The notes below the pieces were generated by a model that saw nothing but the letters and a program-made list of their open reading frames with translations, made no database searches and was not told where the DNA came from. The translations under genes were made by a program, and so were the position numbers. DNA of 14,426 bases from Eubacterium sp. UBA3782 (GTDB lineage: Bacteria > Bacillota > Clostridia > Lachnospirales > Lachnospiraceae), in assembly GCA_002368795.1 (NCBI GenBank), contig DFFG01000097.1, positions 1 to 14,426 of the forward strand, given 5' to 3'. Shown here in pieces: positions 5,060-12,796 of the stretch; position 1 is the first letter of the stretch; every line of letters starts with the position of its first letter.

Positions 5060-6406
5060 TTAACTTCTCTCTCTCGGCTCCGCATTTACGAACTTCGTAT
5101 AATCGGGCAGCCATGCAAGGTTAATGGCGCCGATGGGGCCGTTTCTCTGCTTGGCGATGTTGATCTCGCAGATGCCCTTGTCTTCGGAATCCTTATGATA
5201 ATAGTCATCACGGTACAGAAACATAACAACGTCGGCATCCTGCTCGATGGCACCGGATTCACGCAGATCGGAAAGGATAGGCCGGTGATCGGTTCTGGAC
5301 TCTACGGCACGGGACAGCTGGGACAGCGCAACGACCGGAACGTTCAGTTCCCTGGCGATTGCTTTCAGGGAACGGGAGATATCGGAAATCTCCTGCTGCC
5401 GGCTGTCGCCGGCCCGGTTGCTGCTTCCGCTCATCAGCTGCAGATAGTCGATCATGATAATGTCCAGGCCATGCTCCAGCTTGTATTTGCGGCATTTGGA
5501 CCGAAGCTCCCGTACGGTGATGCCGGGCGTGTCATCAATGATCAGATTGGACTGGCCGATGATGCTTGCACTCTCGATCAGCCGTTTCCAGTCCTCATCC
5601 TTCAGGTTACCATTTCGGATATCCTGCGAATTGACGTGGGATTCCATGGCCAGCAGACGGTTGACCAGCTGCTGCTTGCTCATCTCGAGGGAGAATATCG
5701 CGACCGTCCGGTTCTGACGGAAAGCCATATACTCGGCGATATTCAGGACGAATGCCGTTTTTCCCATAGAAGGACGTGCGGCAACAAGGATGAAATCCGA
5801 AGGCTGGAATCCAGATGTCTTGTAATCCAGATCGGTAAAGCCGGTGGCCAGACCGGTTACATTTCCTCTGGTTCTGGATGCTTTCTCGATGGTGTTGAGG
5901 GCGTCGATAACGACTTTGTGGATCGGCTCATAATCCGAGGTGTTCTTCTGCTGGAACAGGGAGAACATCTTTTTTTCCGATTCTTCGATCAGCTGGTCGA
6001 TGGGCGTATTGTCCATGTAGCAGCTGGTCTCCATCTCCTCCGCCGCCTTGATCAGCCGGCGCAGGACCGCTTTTTCTGCCACGATATCGGCATAGTGCTT
6101 GATGTTGGCCGATGTCGGCACGGCGTTCAGCAGGTCACGGACATATTCCATGTCGGAGATCTCCGGCGGAACATCTTTTTCCCGCAGCCGGTTCTGCAGC
6201 GTCACGAAATCGACAGCCTTGCCCTCGTTGAACAGCTCCTGCATCGCCTCGAAGATAATGCCGTACTGTTTCTGGTAAAAGTCCTCCGATGTGATGATCT
6301 CCTGAGCAGTCATGATCGCATCCCTGCTCATCAGCATAGAGCCTATGACCGACTGCTCTGCCTCATCGCTGTGGGGAAGTATTTTTTTGATAACTGCTTC
6401 ATCCAT
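5060..6406 (-). CDS. dnaB: replicative DNA helicase DnaB
   Basis: The hexameric 5'-3' helicase of the replication fork (called DnaC in Bacillus subtilis), 448 residues, full length. The N-terminal domain (about 8-110) begins with the conserved PHSDEAEQSVIGSML (11-25). The RecA-like domain (about 180-440) has Walker A ARPSMGKT (210-217), the motif FSLEMS (238-243), Walker B IIMIDYLQLM (316-325) and the C-terminal KQRNGP motif (419-424). No intein interrupts it. The ATG at 6404-6406 lies 3 nt after the rplI stop with only a weak GAAGAG site inside the end of rplI, so translation is probably coupled. The gene order gdpP-rplI-dnaB is conserved in Firmicutes. No clear terminator follows. Confidence 0.98.
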   Translation of the reverse strand: MDEAVIKKILPHSDEAEQSVIGSMLMSRDAIMTAQEIITSEDFYQKQYGIIFEAMQELFNEGKAVDFVTLQNRLREKDVPPEISDMEYVRDLLNAVPTSANIKHYADIVAEKAVLRRLIKAAEEMETSCYMDNTPIDQLIEESEKKMFSLFQQKNTSDYEPIHKVVIDALNTIEKASRTRGNVTGLATGFTDLDYKTSGFQPSDFILVAARPSMGKTAFVLNIAEYMAFRQNRTVAIFSLEMSKQQLVNRLLAMESHVNSQDIRNGNLKDEDWKRLIESASIIGQSNLIIDDTPGITVRELRSKCRKYKLEHGLDIIMIDYLQLMSGSSNRAGDSRQQEISDISRSLKAIARELNVPVVALSQLSRAVESRTDHRPILSDLRESGAIEQDADVVMFLYRDDYYHKDSEDKGICEINIAKQRNGPIGAINLAWLPDYTKFVNAEPRERS

Positions 6407-6409
6407 CGT

Positions 6410-6859
6410 TTATTTCTCTTCGGTGATGTTTACCTTCAGGGCGGCTGTTACCTGGGGATGCAGCCGGATGTTTACCTGCCGCTCGCCAAGCTCCTTGATC
6501 GGGCCGTCCATCTGGATCTTCTTTTTATCGATATCGAAACCACACTGTGCCTTTGCTGCCTCGGCGATCTCTTTTGCGGAAACGGAGCCGAAGACCTTGC
6601 CGTTCTCTCCTGTCCGGATCGACAGGGTGATCTGGCTTTTCTCGATCTCTGTCTTAAAGGCTTTTGCCGCCTCGAGCGCTTCCTTTGCCATCTTGTCAGC
6701 GTGCTGATTCTGCAGCTTGAGCTGATTAAGGTTGGCCGGTGTTGCTTCTACACCTTTCTTCTTCGGCAGAAGCATGTTGCGGGCATAGCCGTCAGATACG
6801 GTGACGATCTCACCCTTTTTTCCCAGTGATTTTACATCCTCAAGAAGAATGACTTTCAT
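6410..6859 (-). CDS. rplI: 50S ribosomal protein L9
   Basis: Ribosomal protein L9, 149 residues, the normal length. It binds 23S rRNA at the base of the L1 stalk and helps keep the reading frame. The N-terminal domain has the signature MKVILLEDVKSLGKKGEIV and SDGYARNMLLPKKKGVEAT (22-40), followed by the long connecting helix and the C-terminal domain. The open frame continues 13 codons further upstream, but the ATG at 6857-6859 gives the family start and is preceded by AGAAGGAAA (about 6865-6873). It lies 113 nt downstream of gdpP and 3 nt upstream of dnaB. Confidence 0.97.
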   Translation of the reverse strand: MKVILLEDVKSLGKKGEIVTVSDGYARNMLLPKKKGVEATPANLNQLKLQNQHADKMAKEALEAAKAFKTEIEKSQITLSIRTGENGKVFGSVSAKEIAEAAKAQCGFDIDKKKIQMDGPIKELGERQVNIRLHPQVTAALKVNITEEK

Positions 6860-6884
6860 TCGTATTTCCTTCTTTCTATATGAT

Positions 6885-6901
6885 TCGGTGCCAAACACCG
6901 A
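6885..6901 (-). other. hairpin in the gdpP-rplI spacer
   Basis: CGGTG (6886-6890) and CACCG (6896-6900) form a 5-6 bp stem with a 5-nt loop a short distance upstream of the rplI ribosome binding site. A second stem CAGATC/GATCTG lies nearer gdpP. Neither has a U-run. They may affect processing or rplI translation; this is weakly supported. Confidence 0.35.
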
Positions 6902-6972
6902 TATGGATCGTTTCGCTCTTTATGATTCTAGTCTCTGTTTTTCTGCCAGATCTCCTGGATCTGTCAGGGCTG

Positions 6973-9021
6973 TCAGATCTCACCGTCATCGAGCATCTGG
7001 CCGATAAGATCCTTGAGCCGCTGCTTTGCTTCCTCGATGGTTACATAGTGCAGCTGTGTGCCGGCCATGTTCAGATGACCGCCGCCTCCCATGCGTTCCA
7101 TGATGATCTGGACGTTCACCTCGTCGATCGCTCTTGCGCTAATGTAGATGACATCGTTGTAGGCTGTCAGGACAAAAGAGGCTTTGACGCCCTTGATGTC
7201 CAGCAGCTGATCGGCAACCTGGGAACCGACGATGGTCGGACTCTCCAGCCCCTCACTGGGACATACCGCTAGGATAAAGCTGTCGCGGAACATCTCGGCG
7301 CTGCGCAGGGCTTCTCCCTTTGCCTGATAGTCCCGGACATCCTCACGGAACATCTTTCGTACCCGGGTGACGTCGGCACCGCACCGTCTCAGATAGGCCG
7401 CCGCCTCAAAGGTACGCACACCGGTCCGCTGGATAAAGCTGTTGGTATCGACGATCATGCCGGCATACAGCGTATCCGCCTCGATGTTTCTGAGCTTGAC
7501 GCCCTCCTCGAAATACTGGAGGATCTCCGCCACCATCTCGCAGGCGGAGGAAGCGTAGGGCTCGATATAGGAAAGCACGGAATTACGGATATAATTGTTT
7601 CCCGTCCGGTGATGGTCCAGAACGACGATCGCACTGGTCTGGGAAAGCAGCTCCTCACACTCCGTGTAATCCGGCTTATTGGTATCCACGACCACCAGCA
7701 GCGTATCGGGATCCACCATCTCCTTTGCCTCATCGACGGTAACCAGCATGTGCTGCTCATAGTCCGGATTGTTTCTGAACTGCTCGATAAATGGTGCTGT
7801 GGATGTGGTGGGTCTGTCCACCACGATGTAAGCCCTGCGGTTCAGTGTACGGGAAGCCCGGTAAATGCCGACGGCTGCACCGAACGCATCGATGTCCATC
7901 AGCTGATGGCCCATGACGACCACCTTTTCCTTACTCTCGATGAACTCCTGCAGGGCGTGGGCCTTGACCCTTGCCTTGACTCTGGTGCTCTTTTCCACCG
8001 CCTGGGACTTTCCGCCGAAGTAAGAAATGCTCTCACCGTCCCGGATGACGACCTGGTCGCCGCCGCGGCCAAGAGCCAGATCGATGGCCATACGGGCACT
8101 GTCGGCGTTTTTATTGTAGGAACCGTTGTTGGCACCAATGCCTATGCTCAGGGTGACAGCCATATCGTTTCCGATGTTTACCGTCTTAACATCGCTGAGG
8201 ATACCGAACTTCTGGCTCTTCAGCTCAGCCAGCGTACTCGAGCGCATCATCACGATGTACTTGTCCTTTTCAAACTTCCGCACGACGGCATCGAGATCCT
8301 GGAAGTATTTGTTGATCTTTCGGTCGATCAATGCGGTCAGAAGGGACCGGCGGACCTCCTCGACGCTCTCCAGTGCTTCGTCGTAGTTGTCCAGATAGAT
8401 CAGGCCGCAGACCATCGTCTCGTCCTTGAACTTCTGCATGTATTCCCGCAGATCCGTAATGTCATACAGAAAGAATGAGAATACACTGACGCTCTCGTCT
8501 TCTACACGAGTCATGATCTGGGATTGCTCCACCAGCTCATCCATCACCAGGTTCTTTACCCTGACCCGGTAGATGCGGCCCTCGCGCACGGTCTCGATCT
8601 CCCGCTCCTGTCCCTGCTCGGGAAAGCGGTCCACCGAAAGGCTTCCAAACACACTCGCAATCGAGCGGTTGAAATTCTTTTTTGAAGGTCCGGCCAGCTT
8701 CTGAAAGGCATCATTTGTCCACAGCAGCCGTCCATGATCGTCTGTAACCGCAAAAGGCACGTCCAGGTCCTGAAGAAGATGCCGCTGCACCTGCCCGTAT
8801 TGGGAGGCAAAGGTGATCATCTCATTTAGGATGCCGCTGCTCGTCCGGCGGTACATCCACAGGATCACCGCAAAATAGACGATCACTGCTGCCGCCATCA
8901 GAATGCCCGACAGCGGATGCAGCATGTAGACCACGCCGGCGACAACGACCAAAAGCGCGGTCATCAGAAGCGGCGTGCGCAGGAGACTTTTCAGTTTTCC
9001 GGAAAGTATTACTCTGCTCAT
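6973..9021 (-). CDS. gdpP: cyclic-di-AMP phosphodiesterase GdpP (DHH/DHHA1 family)
   Basis: A 682-residue membrane phosphodiesterase that hydrolyses c-di-AMP, a second messenger for potassium, cell-wall and osmotic homeostasis. Domain order matches GdpP/YybT: two membrane segments (about 16-35 and 38-57), a PAS-like domain (about 85-195), a degenerate GGDEF domain (about 200-335) and DHH/DHHA1 (about 365-670). The metal-binding residues are all visible: GHQLMDID (371-378), the Asp of VVVDTN (446), DHH at 469-471 and Asp525, with DHHA1 motif GGGGH at 645-649, so the enzyme should be active. The GGDEF domain has no intact GGDEF signature, as is normal here. The ATG at 9019-9021 follows GAAGGA (about 9028-9033). 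It is the first gene of the gdpP-rplI-dnaB set. Confidence 0.97.
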   Translation of the reverse strand: MSRVILSGKLKSLLRTPLLMTALLVVVAGVVYMLHPLSGILMAAAVIVYFAVILWMYRRTSSGILNEMITFASQYGQVQRHLLQDLDVPFAVTDDHGRLLWTNDAFQKLAGPSKKNFNRSIASVFGSLSVDRFPEQGQEREIETVREGRIYRVRVKNLVMDELVEQSQIMTRVEDESVSVFSFFLYDITDLREYMQKFKDETMVCGLIYLDNYDEALESVEEVRRSLLTALIDRKINKYFQDLDAVVRKFEKDKYIVMMRSSTLAELKSQKFGILSDVKTVNIGNDMAVTLSIGIGANNGSYNKNADSARMAIDLALGRGGDQVVIRDGESISYFGGKSQAVEKSTRVKARVKAHALQEFIESKEKVVVMGHQLMDIDAFGAAVGIYRASRTLNRRAYIVVDRPTTSTAPFIEQFRNNPDYEQHMLVTVDEAKEMVDPDTLLVVVDTNKPDYTECEELLSQTSAIVVLDHHRTGNNYIRNSVLSYIEPYASSACEMVAEILQYFEEGVKLRNIEADTLYAGMIVDTNSFIQRTGVRTFEAAAYLRRCGADVTRVRKMFREDVRDYQAKGEALRSAEMFRDSFILAVCPSEGLESPTIVGSQVADQLLDIKGVKASFVLTAYNDVIYISARAIDEVNVQIIMERMGGGGHLNMAGTQLHYVTIEEAKQRLKDLIGQMLDDGEI

Positions 9022-9032
9022 ATGGTGTCCTT

Positions 9033-9098
9033 CAGGCAGTGCCTGCAGCCCTCTTTATTATAGGAAGGAACGAGCGATGCTCATCGCTTTCCCCTTCC
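9033..9098 (-). promoter_or_regulatory. candidate gdpP promoter with nested palindromes
   Basis: On the minus strand a perfect TATAAT (9057-9062) lies 36 bp from the gdpP ATG, but no good -35 box sits 16-18 bp upstream. That place is filled by the inverted repeat AGCGATG/CATCGCT (about 9072-9088), itself inside a GGAAGG/CCTTCC pair (about 9063-9098). A second palindrome, CAGGCAGTGCCTG (9033-9045), touches the ribosome binding site. These could be an operator and a translation-blocking hairpin. The -10 is clear; the rest is inference. Confidence 0.45.
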
Positions 9099-9104
9099 GG
9101 CTGC

Positions 9105-9169
9105 CTGTGTACTGCCATATCGCGCACATGGGCGGCACGTAATTACTACATGCCGCCCGTCTGTGTACT
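9105..9169. repeat. strong hairpin bracketed by 9-bp direct repeats
   Basis: CTGTGTACT occurs at 9105-9113 and 9161-9169. Between them GGGCGGCA (about 9130-9137) pairs with TGCCGCCC (about 9151-9158). It lies between ssb and gdpP. There is no U-run on either side, so it is not a standard intrinsic terminator, although it may still protect or stall the ssb transcript. Confidence 0.5.
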
Positions 9170-9205
9170 ACATCTTTACATACCGCAAAACAAGGCGGAC
9201 GCGTT

Positions 9206-9697
9206 TTACTGGAACGGAAGCTCCTCGTCAATGCCGTCCGGGATGTTCATGAAGCCGCCGATCCCGCTGGGATCACCTGCCGGCTGAGATGCCGGAGCCG
9301 GATTGCCCTGGGGTCTGGAATAGCCGCCGCCATAGGACTGATTCTGGAAAGAACCGTCCTGTGCGCCGCTGGCATTTTTGCTCTCGGCAAACTCCTGCTC
9401 CTCCACAACCACATCGGTGGTGTAGACGGTCTGCCCATCACGGTTCGTATATCTGCCGGTCTGGATCCGGCCGGTGATGGCGATCTTTGTTCCCTGATGG
9501 AGATACTTCTCGGCAAACTCAGCCTGGCGGCCAAAAGCCACACATCCGATGAAATCGGCATTCTGGTCGCTGTCCTGGCGGCGGAATCTACGATCTACAG
9601 CCAGTGTATATCTGGCAACTGCCTGTGCATTATCTCCCTGGGAATACCGGATATCAGGATCTCTGGTGAGACGGCCCATAAGAATTACTTTATTCAT
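9206..9697 (-). CDS. ssb: single-stranded DNA-binding protein
   Basis: A 163-residue SSB that coats single-stranded DNA in replication, repair and recombination. The OB-fold domain (1-105) starts MNKVILMGRLTRDPDIRYSQ and contains DFIGCVAFGRQAEFAEKYLHQGTKIAITGRIQTGRY (about 48-83). A flexible Gly/Ser/Gln/Pro-rich linker follows, and the acidic tip DEELPF that recruits partner proteins; a single extra Gln follows the terminal Phe. The gene is not in the usual rpsF-ssb-rpsR cluster, so it may be a second copy or this lineage's stand-alone copy. The ATG at 9695-9697 has GAGGT upstream (about 9704-9708). It has its own promoter and a structured leader. Confidence 0.95.
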   Translation of the reverse strand: MNKVILMGRLTRDPDIRYSQGDNAQAVARYTLAVDRRFRRQDSDQNADFIGCVAFGRQAEFAEKYLHQGTKIAITGRIQTGRYTNRDGQTVYTTDVVVEEQEFAESKNASGAQDGSFQNQSYGGGYSRPQGNPAPASQPAGDPSGIGGFMNIPDGIDEELPFQ

Positions 9698-9834
9698 GCT
9701 TTTACCTCTGTTTTTTTGTCTGTATTAATTTGCTGTTCCTGCTTCCCTGGCAGCGCGATGCCAAAGCTGCAGGTTCTTCAATACGGCTGCTTTAGATCAG
9801 GCCAAAAGTGCCCCGCTGCCCCAAAGAAGCCGTA
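9698..9834 (-). promoter_or_regulatory. structured 5' leader of ssb
   Basis: The predicted leader is about 137 nt. Its first bases, TACGGCT (minus strand, 9828-9834), pair perfectly with AGCCGTA (9782-9788). A second nested hairpin, CTGC..GGCA..TGCC..GCAG, lies around 9738-9771. No open frame is seen. Such a 5'-end stem may stabilise the mRNA or act in regulation. Confidence 0.4.
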
Positions 9835-9840
9835 CCAATG

Positions 9841-9869
9841 ATTATACAATACCTCTGTCTGAAATTCAA
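9841..9869 (-). promoter_or_regulatory. sigma-A promoter of ssb
   Basis: TTGAAT (9864-9869), 17 bp, TATAAT (9841-9846) on the minus strand, located between the DUF951 gene and ssb. The start is predicted near 9834. Confidence 0.8.
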
Positions 9870-9915
9870 GTTGGCGCCATGGCGATTGCGTTCTGGCGCA
9901 TACGCTGCTGCTTTT

Positions 9916-10113
9916 CTACTGTTTTTCCTGCCCGTCAGCCCCGCGCAGTCCCCTGGTATTCTTTTCAACCAGCCTGCGGGCGATCATGATCTGCCGGCCG
10001 CAGCCTGTGCATTTCAGCCGAAAATCCGCACCGGTCCGCAGGATCTCCCACTCACTGCTGCCGCAGGGATGCTGTTTTTTGAGTCTGACGATATCTCCTA
10101 CACTATAATCCAT
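9916..10113 (-). CDS. DUF951 family protein
   Basis: A 65-residue protein of the DUF951 family, common in Firmicutes and of unknown function. The family consensus is plain: YSVGDIVRLKKQHPCGSSEW (3-22), ILRTGADFRLKCTGCGRQIM (24-43), with HPCG at 15-18 and a CxxC pair at 35 and 38 that could bind zinc. The tail after residue 50 is charged and poorly conserved. A GTG one codon upstream (10114-10116) is an alternative start; I prefer the ATG at 10111-10113, about 7 nt from GGGG. It lies 18 nt after the Sir2 gene and is probably the last gene of the coaX operon. Confidence 0.88.
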   Translation of the reverse strand: MDYSVGDIVRLKKQHPCGSSEWEILRTGADFRLKCTGCGRQIMIARRLVEKNTRGLRGADGQEKQ

Positions 10114-10131
10114 CACGTATCCCCGGCATTC

Positions 10132-10857
10132 TCAGACATGGATCTGGCTGAGCACCTGGCCGATCGGCTCGGTGATGACCAGATCTGCGCTGTGGCTGAT
10201 GGAGGTCTCGCCTTTGTTGATCAGGACGATCTTATCCCCGTGGAAGTAGCGGAGCAATCCTGCAGCCGGATAGACCACAAGGCTCGTCCCGCCGACGATG
10301 ATCACCTGGGCAGCTGCGATCGCGCGGATGGCGCCGCTTACCACATCATCGTCCAGTCCTTCCTCATAGAGGACAACATCCGGCTTCATGACACCGCCGC
10401 AGCGGTCACACTTCGGCACGCCCTTTGTCATGGCAATGTAGCGGCCGTCATGGAAGGTATGACAGCGGACACAGTAATTGCGGTGGATGCTGCCGTGAAG
10501 CTCATAGACGACACGGCTGCCCGCTGCCTGGTGCAGACCGTCGATGTTCTGGGTAATGACCGCCTTCAGCTTTCCGGCTTTCTCAAGCTCTGCCAGCTTA
10601 AGATGGGCGGCATTTGGCTTTGCGTCCAGAGCGAGGACCTTGTCCCGATAGAAATCAAAGAAATCCTCGGTATGCCGGACGAAGAAGGTATGGGACAGCA
10701 TCGTCTCCGGCGGATACTTGTACTTCAAATTATAGAGGCCGTCTACGCTCCGGAAATCCGGAATGCCGCTTTCCGTGGATACGCCGGCTCCCCCGAAAAA
10801 CACGATGTTGTCATGCTCGTCAATGATCTTCTGCAGTTCCCGGATTTTGTCACTCAT
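10132..10857 (-). CDS. NAD-dependent protein deacylase, Sir2 family
   Basis: A 241-residue sirtuin that removes acyl groups from protein lysines using NAD+, giving nicotinamide and O-acyl-ADP-ribose. The NAD-binding motifs are FGGAGVSTESGIPDFRS (21-37), TQNIDGLH (102-109) and GGTSLVVYPA (189-198). The catalytic His is in ELHGS (His121). A zinc ribbon is formed by Cys129/Cys132 and Cys150/Cys153. Length is typical of bacterial CobB-type enzymes. The ATG at 10855-10857 follows AGGAGG (about 10866-10872). It lies 32 nt after the sortase gene and 18 nt before DUF951, so co-transcription is likely. Whether it prefers acetyl or longer acyl groups cannot be told from this sequence. Confidence 0.95.
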   Translation of the reverse strand: MSDKIRELQKIIDEHDNIVFFGGAGVSTESGIPDFRSVDGLYNLKYKYPPETMLSHTFFVRHTEDFFDFYRDKVLALDAKPNAAHLKLAELEKAGKLKAVITQNIDGLHQAAGSRVVYELHGSIHRNYCVRCHTFHDGRYIAMTKGVPKCDRCGGVMKPDVVLYEEGLDDDVVSGAIRAIAAAQVIIVGGTSLVVYPAAGLLRYFHGDKIVLINKGETSISHSADLVITEPIGQVLSQIHV

Positions 10858-10889
10858 GTCCCTTTCCTCCTTATTTTTCTGAAATACTG

Positions 10890-11927
10890 CTATTTTGCCT
10901 CGGCTTTTGCCTTTTTTGACTGTCCCGTCTTTTCATCAGCCAGAGCCACGCCCTGTACGACATATCTGGCAGTAGAATCATTTGTACATGTAGACAGCGT
11001 CACGACCCGGCTGTCCAGCGCAAAGCTCTGCTCCTTCAGGTCGGCCTCACTGATCTTCTGCATGTTTTTCGCCCAATCAACAAAGTTTGTGCCTCTGCCG
11101 CCAAAAATACTGTAGACCTCCGAGGAGATGGCCGTCTCGTGAATGCTGAACATGGCATACTTATAATTGCCATCCGGTGTCAGGATCCAGAAGTAGGGAT
11201 CCTTCTTGTACAGATCCTCAGCCGTCAGACGGAGCAGATAGCCAAACATGGAACCATTCTGCATATTGTGACCATATATGATGGTGTTCGGATCTGAAAA
11301 ATCGCTGCTGTTCAGATATTCCACAAAGATGGAACCGGAGAAGTTGTAGGTCTGCTCGAAGGTACGGTGCAGGTAGTAATCGTCATCCTCGCCCTGCACG
11401 ATCGGATAGCTGAGATCCAGCGAGCCGATGTACAGCCAGCCGACAACATCCTCATTGATCGCCTTCAGAGATTCAAAATCTACGGTCACCGGCGGCTTTT
11501 CCGTCGTGCGGAAATCCCGCTCCGTTTCCTCTGGCTTCTCGACAGGAGTTTCCGGTTCCTCTTTCTCCTCTTTCTCCTCTTTGGACTCTTCCTCCTGTTC
11601 CTTTTCTGCAGACTCCTCTTTTTTCTCTGCTTCATCTGCAGCGGGGTCTCCGGAAAGAGCTGTCTCATCCGGAACGGGCGTCAGAGAGGTATCATCCCCT
11701 GCTTCCTCTGTTTCTTCCAATTCATTCACAACCGCGTACTGCCGAAGATTGCTGTATTCTTTTTCTCCCTCGCGGTACTGCCAGAGGGTCGTGACCAGCC
11801 GGTACCCCGAATAAAGCATGATGCCGCCGCACAGCACGATGGCCAGTGTCAGCAGGTGGCTTAACGTCGGGTTTCTGCGCGGGATCTTTTTCTTCCTGCC
11901 TCTGGTGTTTTTGCCGTGATCTGCCAT
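10890..11927 (-). CDS. class B sortase with an acidic N-terminal extension
   Basis: A 345-residue membrane-anchored transpeptidase that should cut a sorting signal on secreted proteins and join them to the cell wall or to other subunits. A basic N-terminus is followed by one membrane segment (about 24-46), then a low-complexity Glu/Lys-rich region (about 70-145), then the sortase domain (about 148-330). Class B features are VVGWLYIGSLDLSYPIVQGE (161-180), DDDYYLHRTF, the catalytic His220 in IIYGHNM, Cys314 in TLSTC and Arg321 in TARYVVQG. The acidic stalk is much longer than in classical SrtB. No LPxTG-like substrate or iron-uptake gene is near. The ATG at 11925-11927 has AGGAATGA upstream. 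It lies 27 nt after coaX, as part of that operon. Confidence 0.94.
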   Translation of the reverse strand: MADHGKNTRGRKKKIPRRNPTLSHLLTLAIVLCGGIMLYSGYRLVTTLWQYREGEKEYSNLRQYAVVNELEETEEAGDDTSLTPVPDETALSGDPAADEAEKKEESAEKEQEEESKEEKEEKEEPETPVEKPEETERDFRTTEKPPVTVDFESLKAINEDVVGWLYIGSLDLSYPIVQGEDDDYYLHRTFEQTYNFSGSIFVEYLNSSDFSDPNTIIYGHNMQNGSMFGYLLRLTAEDLYKKDPYFWILTPDGNYKYAMFSIHETAISSEVYSIFGGRGTNFVDWAKNMQKISEADLKEQSFALDSRVVTLSTCTNDSTARYVVQGVALADEKTGQSKKAKAEAK

Positions 11928-11954
11928 TATCTGTTCATTCCTGACTATTTATAG

Positions 11955-12725
11955 TTACTTTTTATTCTTATAATAAATGATCCGCAGTCCCTTGAGCAGA
12001 AGGTTCTTGTCCAGATGGACTTCCTTTCTGCAGTAGGGAACGATGCTCTCGGAAAGACCGCCGGTGGCAACCACTGTCGGCGTCTCGCCCAGCTCCTCTG
12101 TGATCCGGTCAACGATGCCGTCCAGCATGGCCGCCGTGCCCAGGATCACACCGTTCTTCATACACTCTATGGTGTTGGTACCGATGATCTTTGCCGGCGG
12201 TTCATTCAGATCGATCTGCGGCAGCTGACTCGTCCTTGCGGTCAGCGCATCCAGGCCGATCATCGCGCCCGGCATGATCAGGCCGCCAAGAAAATTCTCG
12301 TCCCTGTCGATGACCGAAAAAGTCGTCGCGGTGCCCATGTCATAGATCACCAGGGGCTTTGGATATTCCGCTATGGCCGCCACGGCATCTGCCACCCGGT
12401 CGCTGCCCAGCTGTGCCGGGTTGTCGATCCGGATCTTCAACCCGTTCTTCAGGCCGGGGCCTACGATCAGGCACTTCTTTCCGCTGATGGAATAGACGGC
12501 ATCCTGCAGGATCTTCTTTAACGGCGGTACCACCGAAGAAATGATCCCGCCTTCGATCTCCCTTGGCTCCACATGATGGATGACCAGAAGGTTCCGGAAA
12601 ATGACCGCGTACTCATCGCTGGTCTTTGACCGGTCTGTCGACAGCCGGCAGGAAAAATAGATCCTGTCCTTTGTCATTGCGCCGACAACAATATTTGTAT
12701 TTCCTACATCGATTCCGAGGATCAT
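11955..12725 (-). CDS. coaX: type III pantothenate kinase
   Basis: A 256-residue enzyme for the first committed step of coenzyme A synthesis, ATP-dependent phosphorylation of pantothenate. It belongs to the ASKHA fold and, unlike CoaA, is not inhibited by CoA in characterised members. Motifs: DVGNTNIVVG (6-15), the pantothenate-binding GSDRVAD (107-113), YDMGTATTFSVID (128-140), GGLIMPGAMIGLDALTART (147-165) and the C-terminal VVATGGLS (218-225). The ATG at 12723-12725 follows AAGGAGA (about 12731-12737). It is first in the coaX-sortase-sir2-DUF951 operon and divergent from coaBC, another CoA gene. Confidence 0.97.
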   Translation of the reverse strand: MILGIDVGNTNIVVGAMTKDRIYFSCRLSTDRSKTSDEYAVIFRNLLVIHHVEPREIEGGIISSVVPPLKKILQDAVYSISGKKCLIVGPGLKNGLKIRIDNPAQLGSDRVADAVAAIAEYPKPLVIYDMGTATTFSVIDRDENFLGGLIMPGAMIGLDALTARTSQLPQIDLNEPPAKIIGTNTIECMKNGVILGTAAMLDGIVDRITEELGETPTVVATGGLSESIVPYCRKEVHLDKNLLLKGLRIIYYKNKK

Positions 12726-12767
12726 TGCTGCTCTCCTTTTTTACAAATGGCATACGCCTGCAGAATT

Positions 12768-12796
12768 ATTATAGTCCCATTCAGGGTTCTTGAAAA
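12768..12796 (-). promoter_or_regulatory. promoter of the coaX operon
   Basis: On the minus strand TTTTCA (12791-12796), 17 bp, TATAAT (12768-12773). Its -35 box lies on top of the -35 box of the plus-strand coaBC promoter. Confidence 0.65.

Noticed and set aside
5195..6829. 544-codon plus-strand frame opposite dnaB and rplI
   Set aside because: Long but antisense to two secure genes; it arises from their codon bias and shows no domain.
9808..11115. 435-codon plus-strand frame opposite DUF951, Sir2 and the sortase
   Set aside because: Antisense to three well-identified genes with all catalytic motifs intact; no supporting start site.
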